This document shows positions 1 through 9,778 of a stretch of DNA of 64,000 nt, piece by piece. Each line of letters opens with the position of its first letter. Within the stretch, counting starts at the first letter, position 1. The DNA comes from JALYQB01 sp035640155. Lineage in GTDB: Bacteria; Actinomycetota; Actinomycetes; Mycobacteriales; Pseudonocardiaceae. The stretch covers positions 1 to 64,000 of the forward strand of contig DASQWR010000032.1 in assembly GCA_035640155.1 (NCBI GenBank), given 5' to 3'. The notes under the pieces are model-generated. The model worked only from the letters and a program-made list of their open reading frames with translations, was not told the DNA's origin and did not search any database. Position numbers and translations under genes: made by a program.

Positions 1-2053
1 CCCACTGCGCGGGTACCCCGTCCGCACCCCGGTCGTAGAATCGCGGCGCCACCGTCGCCTCGACGAGCTCGTAGAGTGCGCTGGCCTCCAGCGCGTCCCG
101 GCGGTCCGGGTCGGTTACCCCGTCCGCGGTCGGGATCGCCCACCCGTTCTCGCCGTCGTAGAACTCGTCCCACCAGCCGTCCCGGATGGACAGGTTCAGC
201 CCACCGTTGAGCGCGGACTTCATGCCCGAGGTCCCGCACGCCTCCAGGGGGCGCAGCGGGTTGTTCAGCCAGACGTCGCAGCCCCAGTAGAGGTAGCGGG
301 CCATCGACATGTCGTAGTCCGGCAGGAACACGATGCGGTGGCGCACCGCGGGATCGTCGGCAAAGCGCACGATCTGCTGGATCAGCGCCTTGCCGCCGTC
401 GTCGGCGGGGTGCGACTTGCCGGCGATCACCAGCTGCACCGGGTGCTGCGGGTGCAGCAGCAGCGCGCGCAGCCGGTCGGGATCCCGCAGCATCAGTGTG
501 AGCCGCTTGTAGGTGGGCACCCGGCGGGCGAACCCGATGGTGAGCACCTCGGGGTCGAACACCTGCGACGTCCAGCCCAGCTCGGGCTCCGAGGCGCCGC
601 GGACCAGCCACGCCTCGCGCACCCGCCGGCGCACCTCGTCCACCAGCCGGGCACGCAGCGTGCAGCGCAGCTCCCACAGCCCGCCGTCGGTGACCGGGTC
701 GAGGCCGTGCCGGCCCGCACCGGGGTCGCAGTCGCCCACGTCGGGCTCACCGAGCACCGCCGAGATCTCCCGAGCCGCCCAGGTGGGTCCGTGTACGCCG
801 TTGGTGACCGAGCCGATCGGCACCTCACTGGTGTCGAAATTGGACCAGAGCGCATGGAACATCCCGCGGGACACCGCGCCGTGCAGCTGCGAGACGCCGT
901 TGGCGCGCTGCGCGAGCCGTAACCCCATGTGCGCCATGTTGAACATGCTGGGGTTGCTCTCGGCCCCGATGCCGAGTACCTGGTTGACCTCGATGCCGGA
1001 CAGCAGCGCCGCCCCCTCGGCCGACTCGCCGAAGTAGTGCCGCACCAGGTCGACCGGAAACCGGTCGATGCCGGCCGGAACCGGGGTGTGGGTGGTGAAC
1101 ACGGTGCCCGCGCGCACCGCGGCTAGCGCCTCGTCGAAACCGAGGCCCTCGGCGCTGCGAAGCTCCCGGATGCGCTCCAAGCCGAGGAAGCCGGCGTGCC
1201 CCTCGTTGGTGTGGAACACCCGTGGCCGGGGGCAGTCGGTGAGCTCGCAGAACGCCCGCACCGCCCGGACACCACCGATCCCGGCAAGGATCTCCTGCCG
1301 GATGCGGTGATCCTGGTCGCCGCCGTACAGCCGGTCGGTGACGCCGCGCAGGTCGTCGGGGTTGTCCTCGATGTCGCTGTCCAGCAGCAGCAGCGGCACC
1401 CGGCCGACCTCGGCCCGCCAGATCCGCGCCCGGAGCACCCGTCCGCCGGGCATCCCGACGTGCACCAGCACCGGCGCACCCTCCGGGTCGGACACCAGCT
1501 GCAGCGGCAGGCCCTGCGGGTCCAGCGCCGGGTAGTGCTCCTGCTGCCAGCCGTCCAGCGACAACGACTGGCGGAAGTAGCCGGAGCGGTACAGCAGCCC
1601 GACCCCGATCAGCGGCACGCCCAGGTCGGAGGCGGCCTTGAGGTGGTCACCCGCGAGCACACCCAACCCACCCGAGTAGTTCGGCAGCACCTCGGACACC
1701 CCGAACTCCATGGAGAAGTACGCGATCGCCTCGGGCATCCCCCCGAGCGCCGCTTGCCGCTGCTGGTACCAGCGAGGCTCCTCGAGGTAGCGACGCAGGT
1801 CCTCGGCGAGCGCCTTGGTGCCCGCGACGACGGCCTCGTCCGTTGCCAGTGCGGTGAGCCGGTCGGTGGGGATCTCCCCGAGCAGCCGGACCGGGTCGCC
1901 CGCCACTCGCCGCCAGGTGCCGGGGTCGAGCGAGGCGAACAGGTCCTGGGTCGGCGGGTGCCAGGTCCAGCGAAGGTTCGTGGCCAGCGTCTCCAGCGGG
2001 GCCAGCGGGCCGGGCAGCTGGGCGCGGACGGTGAAGCGGCGCAGAGCTCTCAC
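1..2053 (-). CDS. glgP: Alpha-glucan phosphorylase GlgP, 3' end outside window
   Basis: This cytosolic enzyme phosphorolyses alpha-1,4-glucan ends to glucose-1-phosphate, or in actinobacteria may act on maltodextrins. About 684 residues are visible and the C terminus lies beyond base 1. The N-terminal part reads VRALRRFTVRAQLPG and continues into NLRWTWHPPT, the extra domain (DUF3417) typical of actinobacterial GlgP. Later come AYFSMEFGVSEVLPNYSGGLG and, near the window edge, EACGTSGMKSALNG, whose lysine matches the pyridoxal-phosphate lysine region of the family. The GTG start is 8 nt after a TAGGGT box, suggesting a leaderless mRNA. It is divergent from the small lipoprotein and near glgE, as in mycobacteria. 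Family assignment is firm; substrate preference is not visible. Confidence 0.93.
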   Translation of the reverse strand, partial: MRALRRFTVRAQLPGPLAPLETLATNLRWTWHPPTQDLFASLDPGTWRRVAGDPVRLLGEIPTDRLTALATDEAVVAGTKALAEDLRRYLEEPRWYQQRQAALGGMPEAIAYFSMEFGVSEVLPNYSGGLGVLAGDHLKAASDLGVPLIGVGLLYRSGYFRQSLSLDGWQQEHYPALDPQGLPLQLVSDPEGAPVLVHVGMPGGRVLRARIWRAEVGRVPLLLLDSDIEDNPDDLRGVTDRLYGGDQDHRIRQEILAGIGGVRAVRAFCELTDCPRPRVFHTNEGHAGFLGLERIRELRSAEGLGFDEALAAVRAGTVFTTHTPVPAGIDRFPVDLVRHYFGESAEGAALLSGIEVNQVLGIGAESNPSMFNMAHMGLRLAQRANGVSQLHGAVSRGMFHALWSNFDTSEVPIGSVTNGVHGPTWAAREISAVLGEPDVGDCDPGAGRHGLDPVTDGGLWELRCTLRARLVDEVRRRVREAWLVRGASEPELGWTSQVFDPEVLTIGFARRVPTYKRLTLMLRDPDRLRALLLHPQHPVQLVIAGKSHPADDGGKALIQQIVRFADDPAVRHRIVFLPDYDMSMARYLYWGCDVWLNNPLRPLEACGTSGMKSALNGGLNLSIRDGWWDEFYDGENGWAIPTADGVTDPDRRDALEASALYELVEATVAPRFYDRGADGVPAQW

Positions 2054-2061
2054 GGACGCGG

Positions 2062-2067
2062 ACCCTA
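2062..2067 (-). promoter_or_regulatory. Candidate -10 box of glgP (leaderless)
   Basis: TAGGGT on the minus strand lies 8 nt before the GTG start. There is no good ribosome binding site, and no clear -35 is seen. This is one of 13 start codons in the window with a TANNNT box 6-8 nt upstream. Confidence 0.4.
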
Positions 2068-2194
2068 TCCCGGGCGCAGATCGAGCTGAAACGATCCCGT
2101 CGGCGCTGCGGCCGCCTGATCGCCGTTTCGGCAGCTCCTGCCTGCCCATCCGGCGTACCTTGCGGACAAGCCCGCTGGCTGGGGAGGAGGCGCC

Positions 2195-2686
2195 ATGGCG
2201 GCTCGGCGGATCCACCGATGCACAGCAGCGCTCGGCCCGCTGTGCATTGCGGGGCTGATGATCGCCTGCTCGCCCCCCGACCCAGCACCCGCCGTGCCCA
2301 GCATGCCCACCGTACCCGGTTCGCCCGTCGTGCCCAGTCCGCCCGCCCCGCCCGGTTCACCGCCGGCACCCGCTCCCCCGGAGGTCACCCTGGATCGGGA
2401 CAGCCTCGCACTGCTGGCCCAGGCTCGGCGCTCCGGGCAACCGGTGGTGATACTGCTGGTAGCCACCGAGCCGGACCGCACCGCCGAGGCCCTTGCCGGC
2501 CTCGAGGAGCTCGGCGGCATCGTGGAAACCGGCCCGCCCGCCGCCGGCCACCCCGTCGGTCATCTCCGGGTCTCCATGCCCACCGAGAACGTCGAGCGCG
2601 CCGGCGCACTGCCCGCGGTCACCGCCGTCGACGTCGACCAGCTGATCCCCCGGAACCAACCCCGCCCGCAGGGCATGCCGCCGTAG
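2195..2686 (+). CDS. Small lipoprotein resembling a subtilase propeptide
   Basis: This 163-residue protein has a basic N terminus, a short hydrophobic stretch and a lipobox-like LMIAC, so it is probably exported and lipidated at Cys25. A Pro/Ala/Ser-rich linker (about residues 27-62) follows. The remaining about 100 residues have the look of the inhibitor-I9 propeptide of actinobacterial S8 proteases: PVVILLVATEPDR, a Leu/Glu/Gly helix, GHLRVSMPTENVER and ALPAVTAVDVDQLIP. No Asp/His/Ser peptidase domain follows, since the stop comes at RPQGMPP. It could be a free propeptide-like inhibitor or a remnant of a protease gene. The start is supported by GGGAGGAGG 4 nt upstream. The gene reality is likely; the function is inferred from resemblance only. 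Confidence 0.6.
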   Translation: MAARRIHRCTAALGPLCIAGLMIACSPPDPAPAVPSMPTVPGSPVVPSPPAPPGSPPAPAPPEVTLDRDSLALLAQARRSGQPVVILLVATEPDRTAEALAGLEELGGIVETGPPAAGHPVGHLRVSMPTENVERAGALPAVTAVDVDQLIPRNQPRPQGMPP

Positions 2687-2703
2687 CCCCGGCAGCCCGG
2701 CGA

Positions 2704-3120
2704 TCAGCCCGCTGCCACCGCGAGATCGGATCGGCTCGCGGTGAGACTCGCCATGCCGCTCGGGTCGCTGGTGACCAGCAGCACCGGGCCGGGCTGGCGC
2801 AATGCGGTCGCGGCCACTACGGCGTCGACCGTCGCGCCGGACAGACGGGTCGATCCGAGCAACGCACCGGCCGCGCGACCGATCTCGGGTGTCACCGGCA
2901 ACTCGGCGACCCGGGTCAGCACCCGGTATGTGGCCGCATCGCGGGAAGTACCACGTAGCACCTCGGCGAGCGTCACAGCACTGACGACGACCCGCGCATC
3001 CCGGCGTCGAGCCGAGACAAGCATCGCATGCACCAGCCGATCCGCCGCGGCCTTGCTGACGCCGTCCGCATCCAGGACGACCGTGCCCCCTACCGCGGTC
3101 CGTCCTCGACGTCCGGCCAC
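2704..3120 (-). CDS. PIN-domain (VapC-like) toxin
   Basis: This 138-residue probable ribonuclease toxin has acidic residues at the expected PIN positions: Asp in VVLDADG, Glu in VTLAEVLRG, Asp in SGATVDAVVAATAL and Asp near the C terminus in VTSDPSGM. PIN toxins cut RNA with Mg2+ bound by these residues. The GTG start overlaps the end of the upstream ribbon-helix-helix gene by 31 bp, the usual antitoxin-first layout. GAGG precedes the start. The target RNA cannot be read from sequence. Confidence 0.75.
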   Translation of the reverse strand: MAGRRGRTAVGGTVVLDADGVSKAAADRLVHAMLVSARRRDARVVVSAVTLAEVLRGTSRDAATYRVLTRVAELPVTPEIGRAAGALLGSTRLSGATVDAVVAATALRQPGPVLLVTSDPSGMASLTASRSDLAVAAG

Positions 3121-3311
3121 AGTGCCTCGACCTCCTCCAGCATCTCGGCGGACACCGGCCCGTTGACTGCCTCCATCTCGGCCAACAACGCGTCGAGCTG
3201 ATCACGCTCGAACTGGCGACGCAGGGCGGCTGTCACGTAGCGGCTGAACTCCCGTCGCCCGACCCGCGCGCGAACCGCCGCAAGCACCTCCGGCGGCATC
3301 GACACACTCAT
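3090..3311 (-). CDS. Ribbon-helix-helix antitoxin
   Basis: This is a 73-residue protein. MSVSMPPEVLAAVRARVGRR followed by EFSRYVTAALRRQFERDQLD has the pattern of a CopG/VapB-type beta-strand then two helices, a DNA-binding dimer. The acidic C-terminal half (LAEMEAVNGPVSAEMLEEVE) would wrap and neutralise the toxin. It is the first gene of the pair and probably represses the operon as a complex with the PIN protein. The 49 nt between it and the downstream end of the next gene hold nothing recognisable. The family is clear although short. Confidence 0.72.
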   Translation of the reverse strand: MSVSMPPEVLAAVRARVGRREFSRYVTAALRRQFERDQLDALLAEMEAVNGPVSAEMLEEVEALWPDVEDGPR

Positions 3312-3360
3312 CCTTGTCAGCCCTGAGCCGATATCCTACCCGGAGTAGGACCTGATCTCC

Positions 3361-4689
3361 TCAGGCGGCGAACAGCAGCGTCAGCCCGCCGATCGTGTAC
3401 AGGGCCATCAGGGCCATCAACGGCAGCTGCCCGACGACGGCCTGGGCCAGGGGGAAGAGCGCGACGGCGCGGTCGTGTGCGCTGACGACCGCGAGGACGT
3501 GCCCGGCGACCACGGCGACGACCTGGACGAGCGCGATGGTCGTGACGGTGACCAGGCCGTAGTCGACAGCGGCGCCGGCGGCGCCGAGCAGGTTCGCGCC
3601 GGTGCCGAGCGGGTCGGAGAGCAGGATCACGGCCCGTTGGCCTTCGAAGAGCAGCAGCGAGAAGTAGTGGGCGACGACGTAGCCCACGATGATCGGGATG
3701 ACGCTGTGCGCGAGCAGCCCGGGAACCGACTGCCGTCCCTGCTGGCCGATCTGGCCTGCCAGCAGCGTGGCGAGGACGAAGCTGGCCGCCACGGCGGCGA
3801 TGACCACCAGCAGACCGAGGGTGGAGGTGAGCACCTCCGGGACGTCCAGGCCCTGGACGAGCCGGGTCCAGGCCGGGGCGCCGGAGACGCTGTCGAAGAA
3901 GGTGGAGCCCAGCAGCACCGCGATCAGGGCCACGATGCCCGGTGCGGGACCGAACGTCGCGGCCCCGTCGAGTGGGTTGCGCAGCACGAGCCGGCCGTCG
4001 TCGCGACGGCCCAACGGTGACAGGGTGCCCACCATCGTGGAGTACACCTCGAACCCGTCCCCGGTGCTGAACCAGCCGCGGCCGAAGACCAGCGCGGCGC
4101 CCAGGTGCACGACGGCGTAGGCCGTGAAGAAACCGAGCAGCACCGTGGGAGAGCTGCTGCCGGGGGCGGCCAGCTCCAGCCAGACGAAGCCCAGCAGCGA
4201 CAGCGCAGCCGGCCAGTAGCCGAGCCGGCGAGGCAGCGGGCGCAGCCCCCGGTCAGCGGGTATCCGGATGACCGCGGCGAGTAGCCCGTGGATCGTGCGC
4301 AGTGGGTTGAGCAGCCGCCACACCGGGCCGAACAGCAGTGACAGCGGGACGAGTCCCACCCAGAACAGCACGTAGACCAGGTACGGGGTGGGATTGCGAG
4401 CATCGTCGGGTCCCAGCACAGCCGCGACGATGACGAACCCGGCCACAGTCAGGCCCAGCACCCGCAGCACCCACCGCAGCGCTGCGCCGTCGACGAGGCG
4501 CTGGACCGGCAGCGGCAGCGCCCCTCCGGCCGCGCCCGCGCGCAGCCGGGGGGTCCGCCACAGCAGGCCGAGGCCGAGAAAGGAGACCAGCAGCGCGAGG
4601 ACGGCGCCCTGCACCAGCAACTCGAAGGGCAGTGGCAGGTTCTGCCGGCCCCCGACCCCGTGGGCGAGCACTCCTCCCGCGGCCGCCAT
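3361..4689 (-). CDS. Polytopic membrane protein, paralogue of the 20316-21623 gene
   Basis: This 442-residue integral membrane protein has roughly nine to ten hydrophobic segments. It is a paralogue of the protein at 20316-21623. Shared motifs include LAHG near the N terminus, AVVH.GAALVFG, PLGRRDDGRLVLRNP, AHYFSLL followed by an ILxSDPxGT segment, and VSAHDRAV. Four His positions are conserved in both. Relatives are sometimes labelled fenitrothion hydrolase; I do not see support for that activity. The company of secreted proteins and, at the other locus, a copper oxidase and cupredoxin suggests metal handling, by inference only. It starts at the ATG 18 bp after the upstream gene, preceded by AGGAAAG; a GTG lies one codon earlier. 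Function unknown. Confidence 0.7.
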   Translation of the reverse strand: MAAAGGVLAHGVGGRQNLPLPFELLVQGAVLALLVSFLGLGLLWRTPRLRAGAAGGALPLPVQRLVDGAALRWVLRVLGLTVAGFVIVAAVLGPDDARNPTPYLVYVLFWVGLVPLSLLFGPVWRLLNPLRTIHGLLAAVIRIPADRGLRPLPRRLGYWPAALSLLGFVWLELAAPGSSSPTVLLGFFTAYAVVHLGAALVFGRGWFSTGDGFEVYSTMVGTLSPLGRRDDGRLVLRNPLDGAATFGPAPGIVALIAVLLGSTFFDSVSGAPAWTRLVQGLDVPEVLTSTLGLLVVIAAVAASFVLATLLAGQIGQQGRQSVPGLLAHSVIPIIVGYVVAHYFSLLLFEGQRAVILLSDPLGTGANLLGAAGAAVDYGLVTVTTIALVQVVAVVAGHVLAVVSAHDRAVALFPLAQAVVGQLPLMALMALYTIGGLTLLFAA

Positions 4690-4707
4690 CACCCGCTCGA
4701 TCTTTCC

Positions 4708-5697
4708 TCACGCTGCCCTTCTTGCCGGGCCCGGCACGCGGGCCAGGCGCACGCCGGCCACCAGCAACCCCAGCGCGACCCCGTAGATCACCACGAGCAA
4801 CCCGCGATCAAGCACCGCCGGTCCGGCGAACGGGAGCTGCGAGTTCCACAGCCCGCTGATGTCCGTGCCCGCCAGCAGCAGCAGTGTCACCGCCATCATG
4901 GGTAGCCGGGACGCCGCCAGCTCGGTTCCGCGGAGCGTGGTGAGCACCGTGACGCCGGCGACCAGCAGGCAGAACGCTCCCAGCACAGCAATGATCGTCC
5001 AGCCCGAGGACGGCCCCCCAGGCTGGGGAGCCGCTCCGCTGCCGACCAGGTGCACGCCGAAGGCCACCACACCGGCCACGATCACCGCGGCCACCGGCCG
5101 GTGCCAGTCGCGGACCCAGCCCAGCGCCGCGACAGCCACCGCGACCAGGACGAGCACCACCACCCACGACCACGGGAACGGAGCTGCCAGCCCGGTCCGC
5201 ATCCCGACGATCGTGACCGGCTGCCCGTCCACGACGAGCGGGAGCGTCCACGAGTCGGAGGTCCCGTCCGGCAGCGACCGCCCGTCGATCCGGGCGTCGG
5301 TCCAGGTGGCGCTGTCCCCGTCGCTCAGCTGCACCCACTGCTGGTCGGGGTCCGCCGACTGGGCGGTCAGCTGGAACTGGCTGGTCTGTGCCGCGGTGGG
5401 ACTGCGCGGATTGACCTGCACCCGCTGCTCGGACAGCCGCAGGAAGGGCTCGCCGCGATAGCCGAGGACCACGATCTCGCCGGCGCCCCGGTCGGAGACC
5501 CGAACGAACTGCCCGCCGAGCCCGACGGTCACGCCCACATCCGCGCCCGCAGGCCGGATCTCGGTGACCACGGATCGCGCATTGGCCGGCGATGCACCCC
5601 CCGCGATGTGCGCGGCGGCGGTTCCCGGACTGACCAGAGCCAAGAGCACCGCCACTGTGGTGCCCACGAAGACCGACCGGAGTGCTGCGCACCTCAC
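4708..5697 (-). CDS. Exported protein with PFLRL/WVQLS domain and five membrane segments
   Basis: This 329-residue protein is unrecognised by name. It has a signal peptide (VFVGTTVAVLLALVSPGTAAAH), then a soluble domain of about 150 residues with the landmarks EIRPA, EPFLRLS, WVQLSDG and WTDARI, then about five transmembrane helices. The same landmarks occur twice in the protein at 22095-23237, so this domain is shared by two loci. The GTG start is chosen because GGAAGGAG lies 6 nt upstream; the frame stays open further upstream. It forms a two-gene operon with the following polytopic protein. The soluble domain should face outside. Role unknown. Confidence 0.62.
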   Translation of the reverse strand: MRCAALRSVFVGTTVAVLLALVSPGTAAAHIAGGASPANARSVVTEIRPAGADVGVTVGLGGQFVRVSDRGAGEIVVLGYRGEPFLRLSEQRVQVNPRSPTAAQTSQFQLTAQSADPDQQWVQLSDGDSATWTDARIDGRSLPDGTSDSWTLPLVVDGQPVTIVGMRTGLAAPFPWSWVVVLVLVAVAVAALGWVRDWHRPVAAVIVAGVVAFGVHLVGSGAAPQPGGPSSGWTIIAVLGAFCLLVAGVTVLTTLRGTELAASRLPMMAVTLLLLAGTDISGLWNSQLPFAGPAVLDRGLLVVIYGVALGLLVAGVRLARVPGPARRAA

Positions 5698-5740
5698 CTG
5701 GACTCCTTCCGGCTGATCATCCAGGTCCGACCTGCACTCC

Positions 5741-5769
5741 TCTACAGCTACCAGGCTGTACAGCTGCAA
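5741..5769 (-). promoter_or_regulatory. Candidate promoter with palindrome between -35 and -10
   Basis: On the minus strand TTGCAG (5764-5769) and TGTAGA (5741-5746) are 17 bp apart. The 10-bp palindrome GCTGTACAGC (5755-5764) sits in the spacer, where a repressor would block polymerase. It would drive the 5697 and 4689 genes. It also lies in the divergent region upstream of glgE. Confidence 0.35.
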
Positions 5770-5890
5770 GGCACCCTACAGGCCGGCACCGGGCGCCTCG
5801 GTGCGCCATGGAGATGGCGAGCCAGCACACTGTGCTCGTCACGGATCAAGAGCCGGCCCCGTCACGGGTCAGAGCCGGGAGGGGCAGAAG

Positions 5891-7855
5891 TTGAGCGGGC
5901 GGCTGGCCATCGAAGACGTCTCACCGGTCGTGTCCTGCGACCGCTACCCGTCCAAGGCGGTGGTCGGCGAACACGTCCCGATCGCGGCCACGGTGTGGCG
6001 AGAAGGCCACGATGCCGTCGCCGCAACCGTTGTGTGGCGGGGCCCGGGCGAGCGGCTGGGTCGCCAGGTGCGGATGGCGGACGAGGGCAACGACTCCTTC
6101 CGCGCCGTGGTGGTGCCCGACCGCGAGGGTCTGTGGAGCTTCCGGGTGGACGCGTGGGCCGACCCGTGGACCAGCTGGCGCCACGTGATCGAGGTCAAGA
6201 TCGGGGTCGGGCAGGCCGCCGCCGAGCTGGGCAACGACCTGGAGGTCGGCGCCCGGCTGCTGGAACGCGTCGGGCGGCGCCCGGAGCAGCGGCGCAACCG
6301 TTCGGTGCTCGCCGGGGCGGTCACGGCGCTGCGGGACCCTGACCGCACTCTCGGGCAGCGGGTCGGGCCCGCACTGGCCGTTCCGGTGGCCCGCATCCTC
6401 GATGCCGACCCACTGCGCGACCTGATCACCCGCGGAAGCACCCACCGGGTCTGGGTCGACCGGCCCCGCGCCCTGTTCAGCTCGTGGTACGAGCTCTTCC
6501 CCCGCTCCACCGGCGGTTGGGACGACCACGGCAAGCCCGTGCACGGCACGTTTCGCACCGCCGCCGCCGCGCTCGACCGGGTGGCGGCGATGGGCTTCGA
6601 CGTGGTGTACCTACCACCGATCCATCCGATCGGCACCGTCGAGCGCAAGGGACCCAACAACTCCGTGGTCTCGGTGCCCGAGGACGTCGGGTCCCCGTGG
6701 GCGATCGGCTCGGCCGAGGGCGGGCACGACGCGGTGCACCCCGAGCTCGGCACCCTGGCCGACTTCGAGTCGTTCGTCGCCCGCGCTCGCGAGCTCGAGA
6801 TGGAGGTGGCGCTGGACTTCGCGCTGCAGTGCGCCCCGGACCACCCCTGGGTGAGCGAGCACCCGGAGTGGTTCACCACCCGGCCGGACGGATCCATCGC
6901 GTATGCCGAGAACCCGCCGAAGCGCTACCAGGACATCTACCCGCTGAACTTCGACAACGACCCGCGCGGCAGCTACGCCGAGATGCTGCGGGTACTGCTG
7001 TTCTGGGTGGAGCGCGGGGTGCGGATCTTCCGCGTCGACAACCCGCACACCAAACCGCCGGACTTCTGGCACTGGCTCATCTGGCAGGTCAAGGAGCGCT
7101 ACCCGGACGTGCTGTTCCTGTCCGAGGCGTTCACCCGCCCCGCGCGGCTCTACGGGCTGGCCCGGCTCGGGTTCACCCAGTCCTACACCTACTTCACCTG
7201 GCGTACCGGCAAGGCCGAGCTGATCGAGTTCGGCGACGAGTGGGCGGCGAAGGCCGACGAGGCGCGCCCCAACTTCTTCGTCAACACCCCGGATATCCTG
7301 CACGCGTCACTGCAACACGCCGGGCCCGCCATGTTCGCGATCCGGGCCGCGCTCGCCGCCACCCTGTCCCCCTCGTGGGGGGTGTATTCCGGCTTCGAGC
7401 TGTTCGAGGGCACCGCATTGCGGGAGGGCAGCGAGGAGTACCTGGACACCGAGAAGTTCCAGCTCCGGCCACGGGACTTCGCCGCAGCGCTCGCCGACGG
7501 TCGCTCCCTGGAACCATGGATCACCCGGCTCAACGCGATCCGCCGGGTCCATCCGGCACTGCAGCAGATCCGCACGCTGCGCTTCCACCACACCGACTCC
7601 GACGCGCTGCTCGCCTACTCCAAGGTCGACCCCGGCACCGGAGACACCGTCGTCTGCGTGGTGACGCTCGACCCGTTCGTCACCGCGGAAGGCACCGTGC
7701 ACCTCGACCTGCCGCTGCTCGGCATGGCCCGGTCGGACCGCTTCGCCGGATACGACGAGGTGAGTGGCGAGACTTTCGACTGGGGTGAGGCGAACTTCGT
7801 CCGGCTCGAGCCGTGGCGCTCCGTTGCGCACATCGTCGCCGTCCGGCGGGGGTGA
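5891..7855 (+). CDS. glgE: Alpha-1,4-glucan:maltose-1-phosphate maltosyltransferase GlgE
   Basis: GlgE, a cytosolic GH13_3 enzyme of 654 residues, moves maltosyl units from maltose-1-phosphate to the non-reducing end of alpha-1,4-glucan. The N-terminal Ig-like part (about residues 1-100) has WSFRVDAWADPW, followed by a helical segment and the (beta/alpha)8 domain. The nucleophile is Asp383 in RIFRVDNPHTKPPDFW and the acid/base is Glu412 in LSEAFTRP; their spacing of 29 matches characterised GlgE. LFSSWYELFPRS is another family signature. The TTG start is chosen because GGGAGGGG lies just upstream and the family begins near GRLAIEDVSPVV; a GTG at 5801 is the longer option. It leads the glgE-treS-mak set. 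Confidence 0.96.
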   Translation: MSGRLAIEDVSPVVSCDRYPSKAVVGEHVPIAATVWREGHDAVAATVVWRGPGERLGRQVRMADEGNDSFRAVVVPDREGLWSFRVDAWADPWTSWRHVIEVKIGVGQAAAELGNDLEVGARLLERVGRRPEQRRNRSVLAGAVTALRDPDRTLGQRVGPALAVPVARILDADPLRDLITRGSTHRVWVDRPRALFSSWYELFPRSTGGWDDHGKPVHGTFRTAAAALDRVAAMGFDVVYLPPIHPIGTVERKGPNNSVVSVPEDVGSPWAIGSAEGGHDAVHPELGTLADFESFVARARELEMEVALDFALQCAPDHPWVSEHPEWFTTRPDGSIAYAENPPKRYQDIYPLNFDNDPRGSYAEMLRVLLFWVERGVRIFRVDNPHTKPPDFWHWLIWQVKERYPDVLFLSEAFTRPARLYGLARLGFTQSYTYFTWRTGKAELIEFGDEWAAKADEARPNFFVNTPDILHASLQHAGPAMFAIRAALAATLSPSWGVYSGFELFEGTALREGSEEYLDTEKFQLRPRDFAAALADGRSLEPWITRLNAIRRVHPALQQIRTLRFHHTDSDALLAYSKVDPGTGDTVVCVVTLDPFVTAEGTVHLDLPLLGMARSDRFAGYDEVSGETFDWGEANFVRLEPWRSVAHIVAVRRG

Positions 7856-7933
7856 GCTGCGCGGCACCGGCGAACCGCCGCTGCCGCGCAGCTCGGGATG
7901 CCCCCACTCCCCGCGTCCAGGAGGATGGGACCA

Positions 7934-9774
<1,841 letters not shown>

Positions 9775-9778
<4 letters not shown>

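Noticed and set aside
3361..4689. Calling the membrane proteins fenitrothion hydrolases
   Set aside because: The name comes from a loosely propagated label; no hydrolase motif is visible and the gene context points to a different role.
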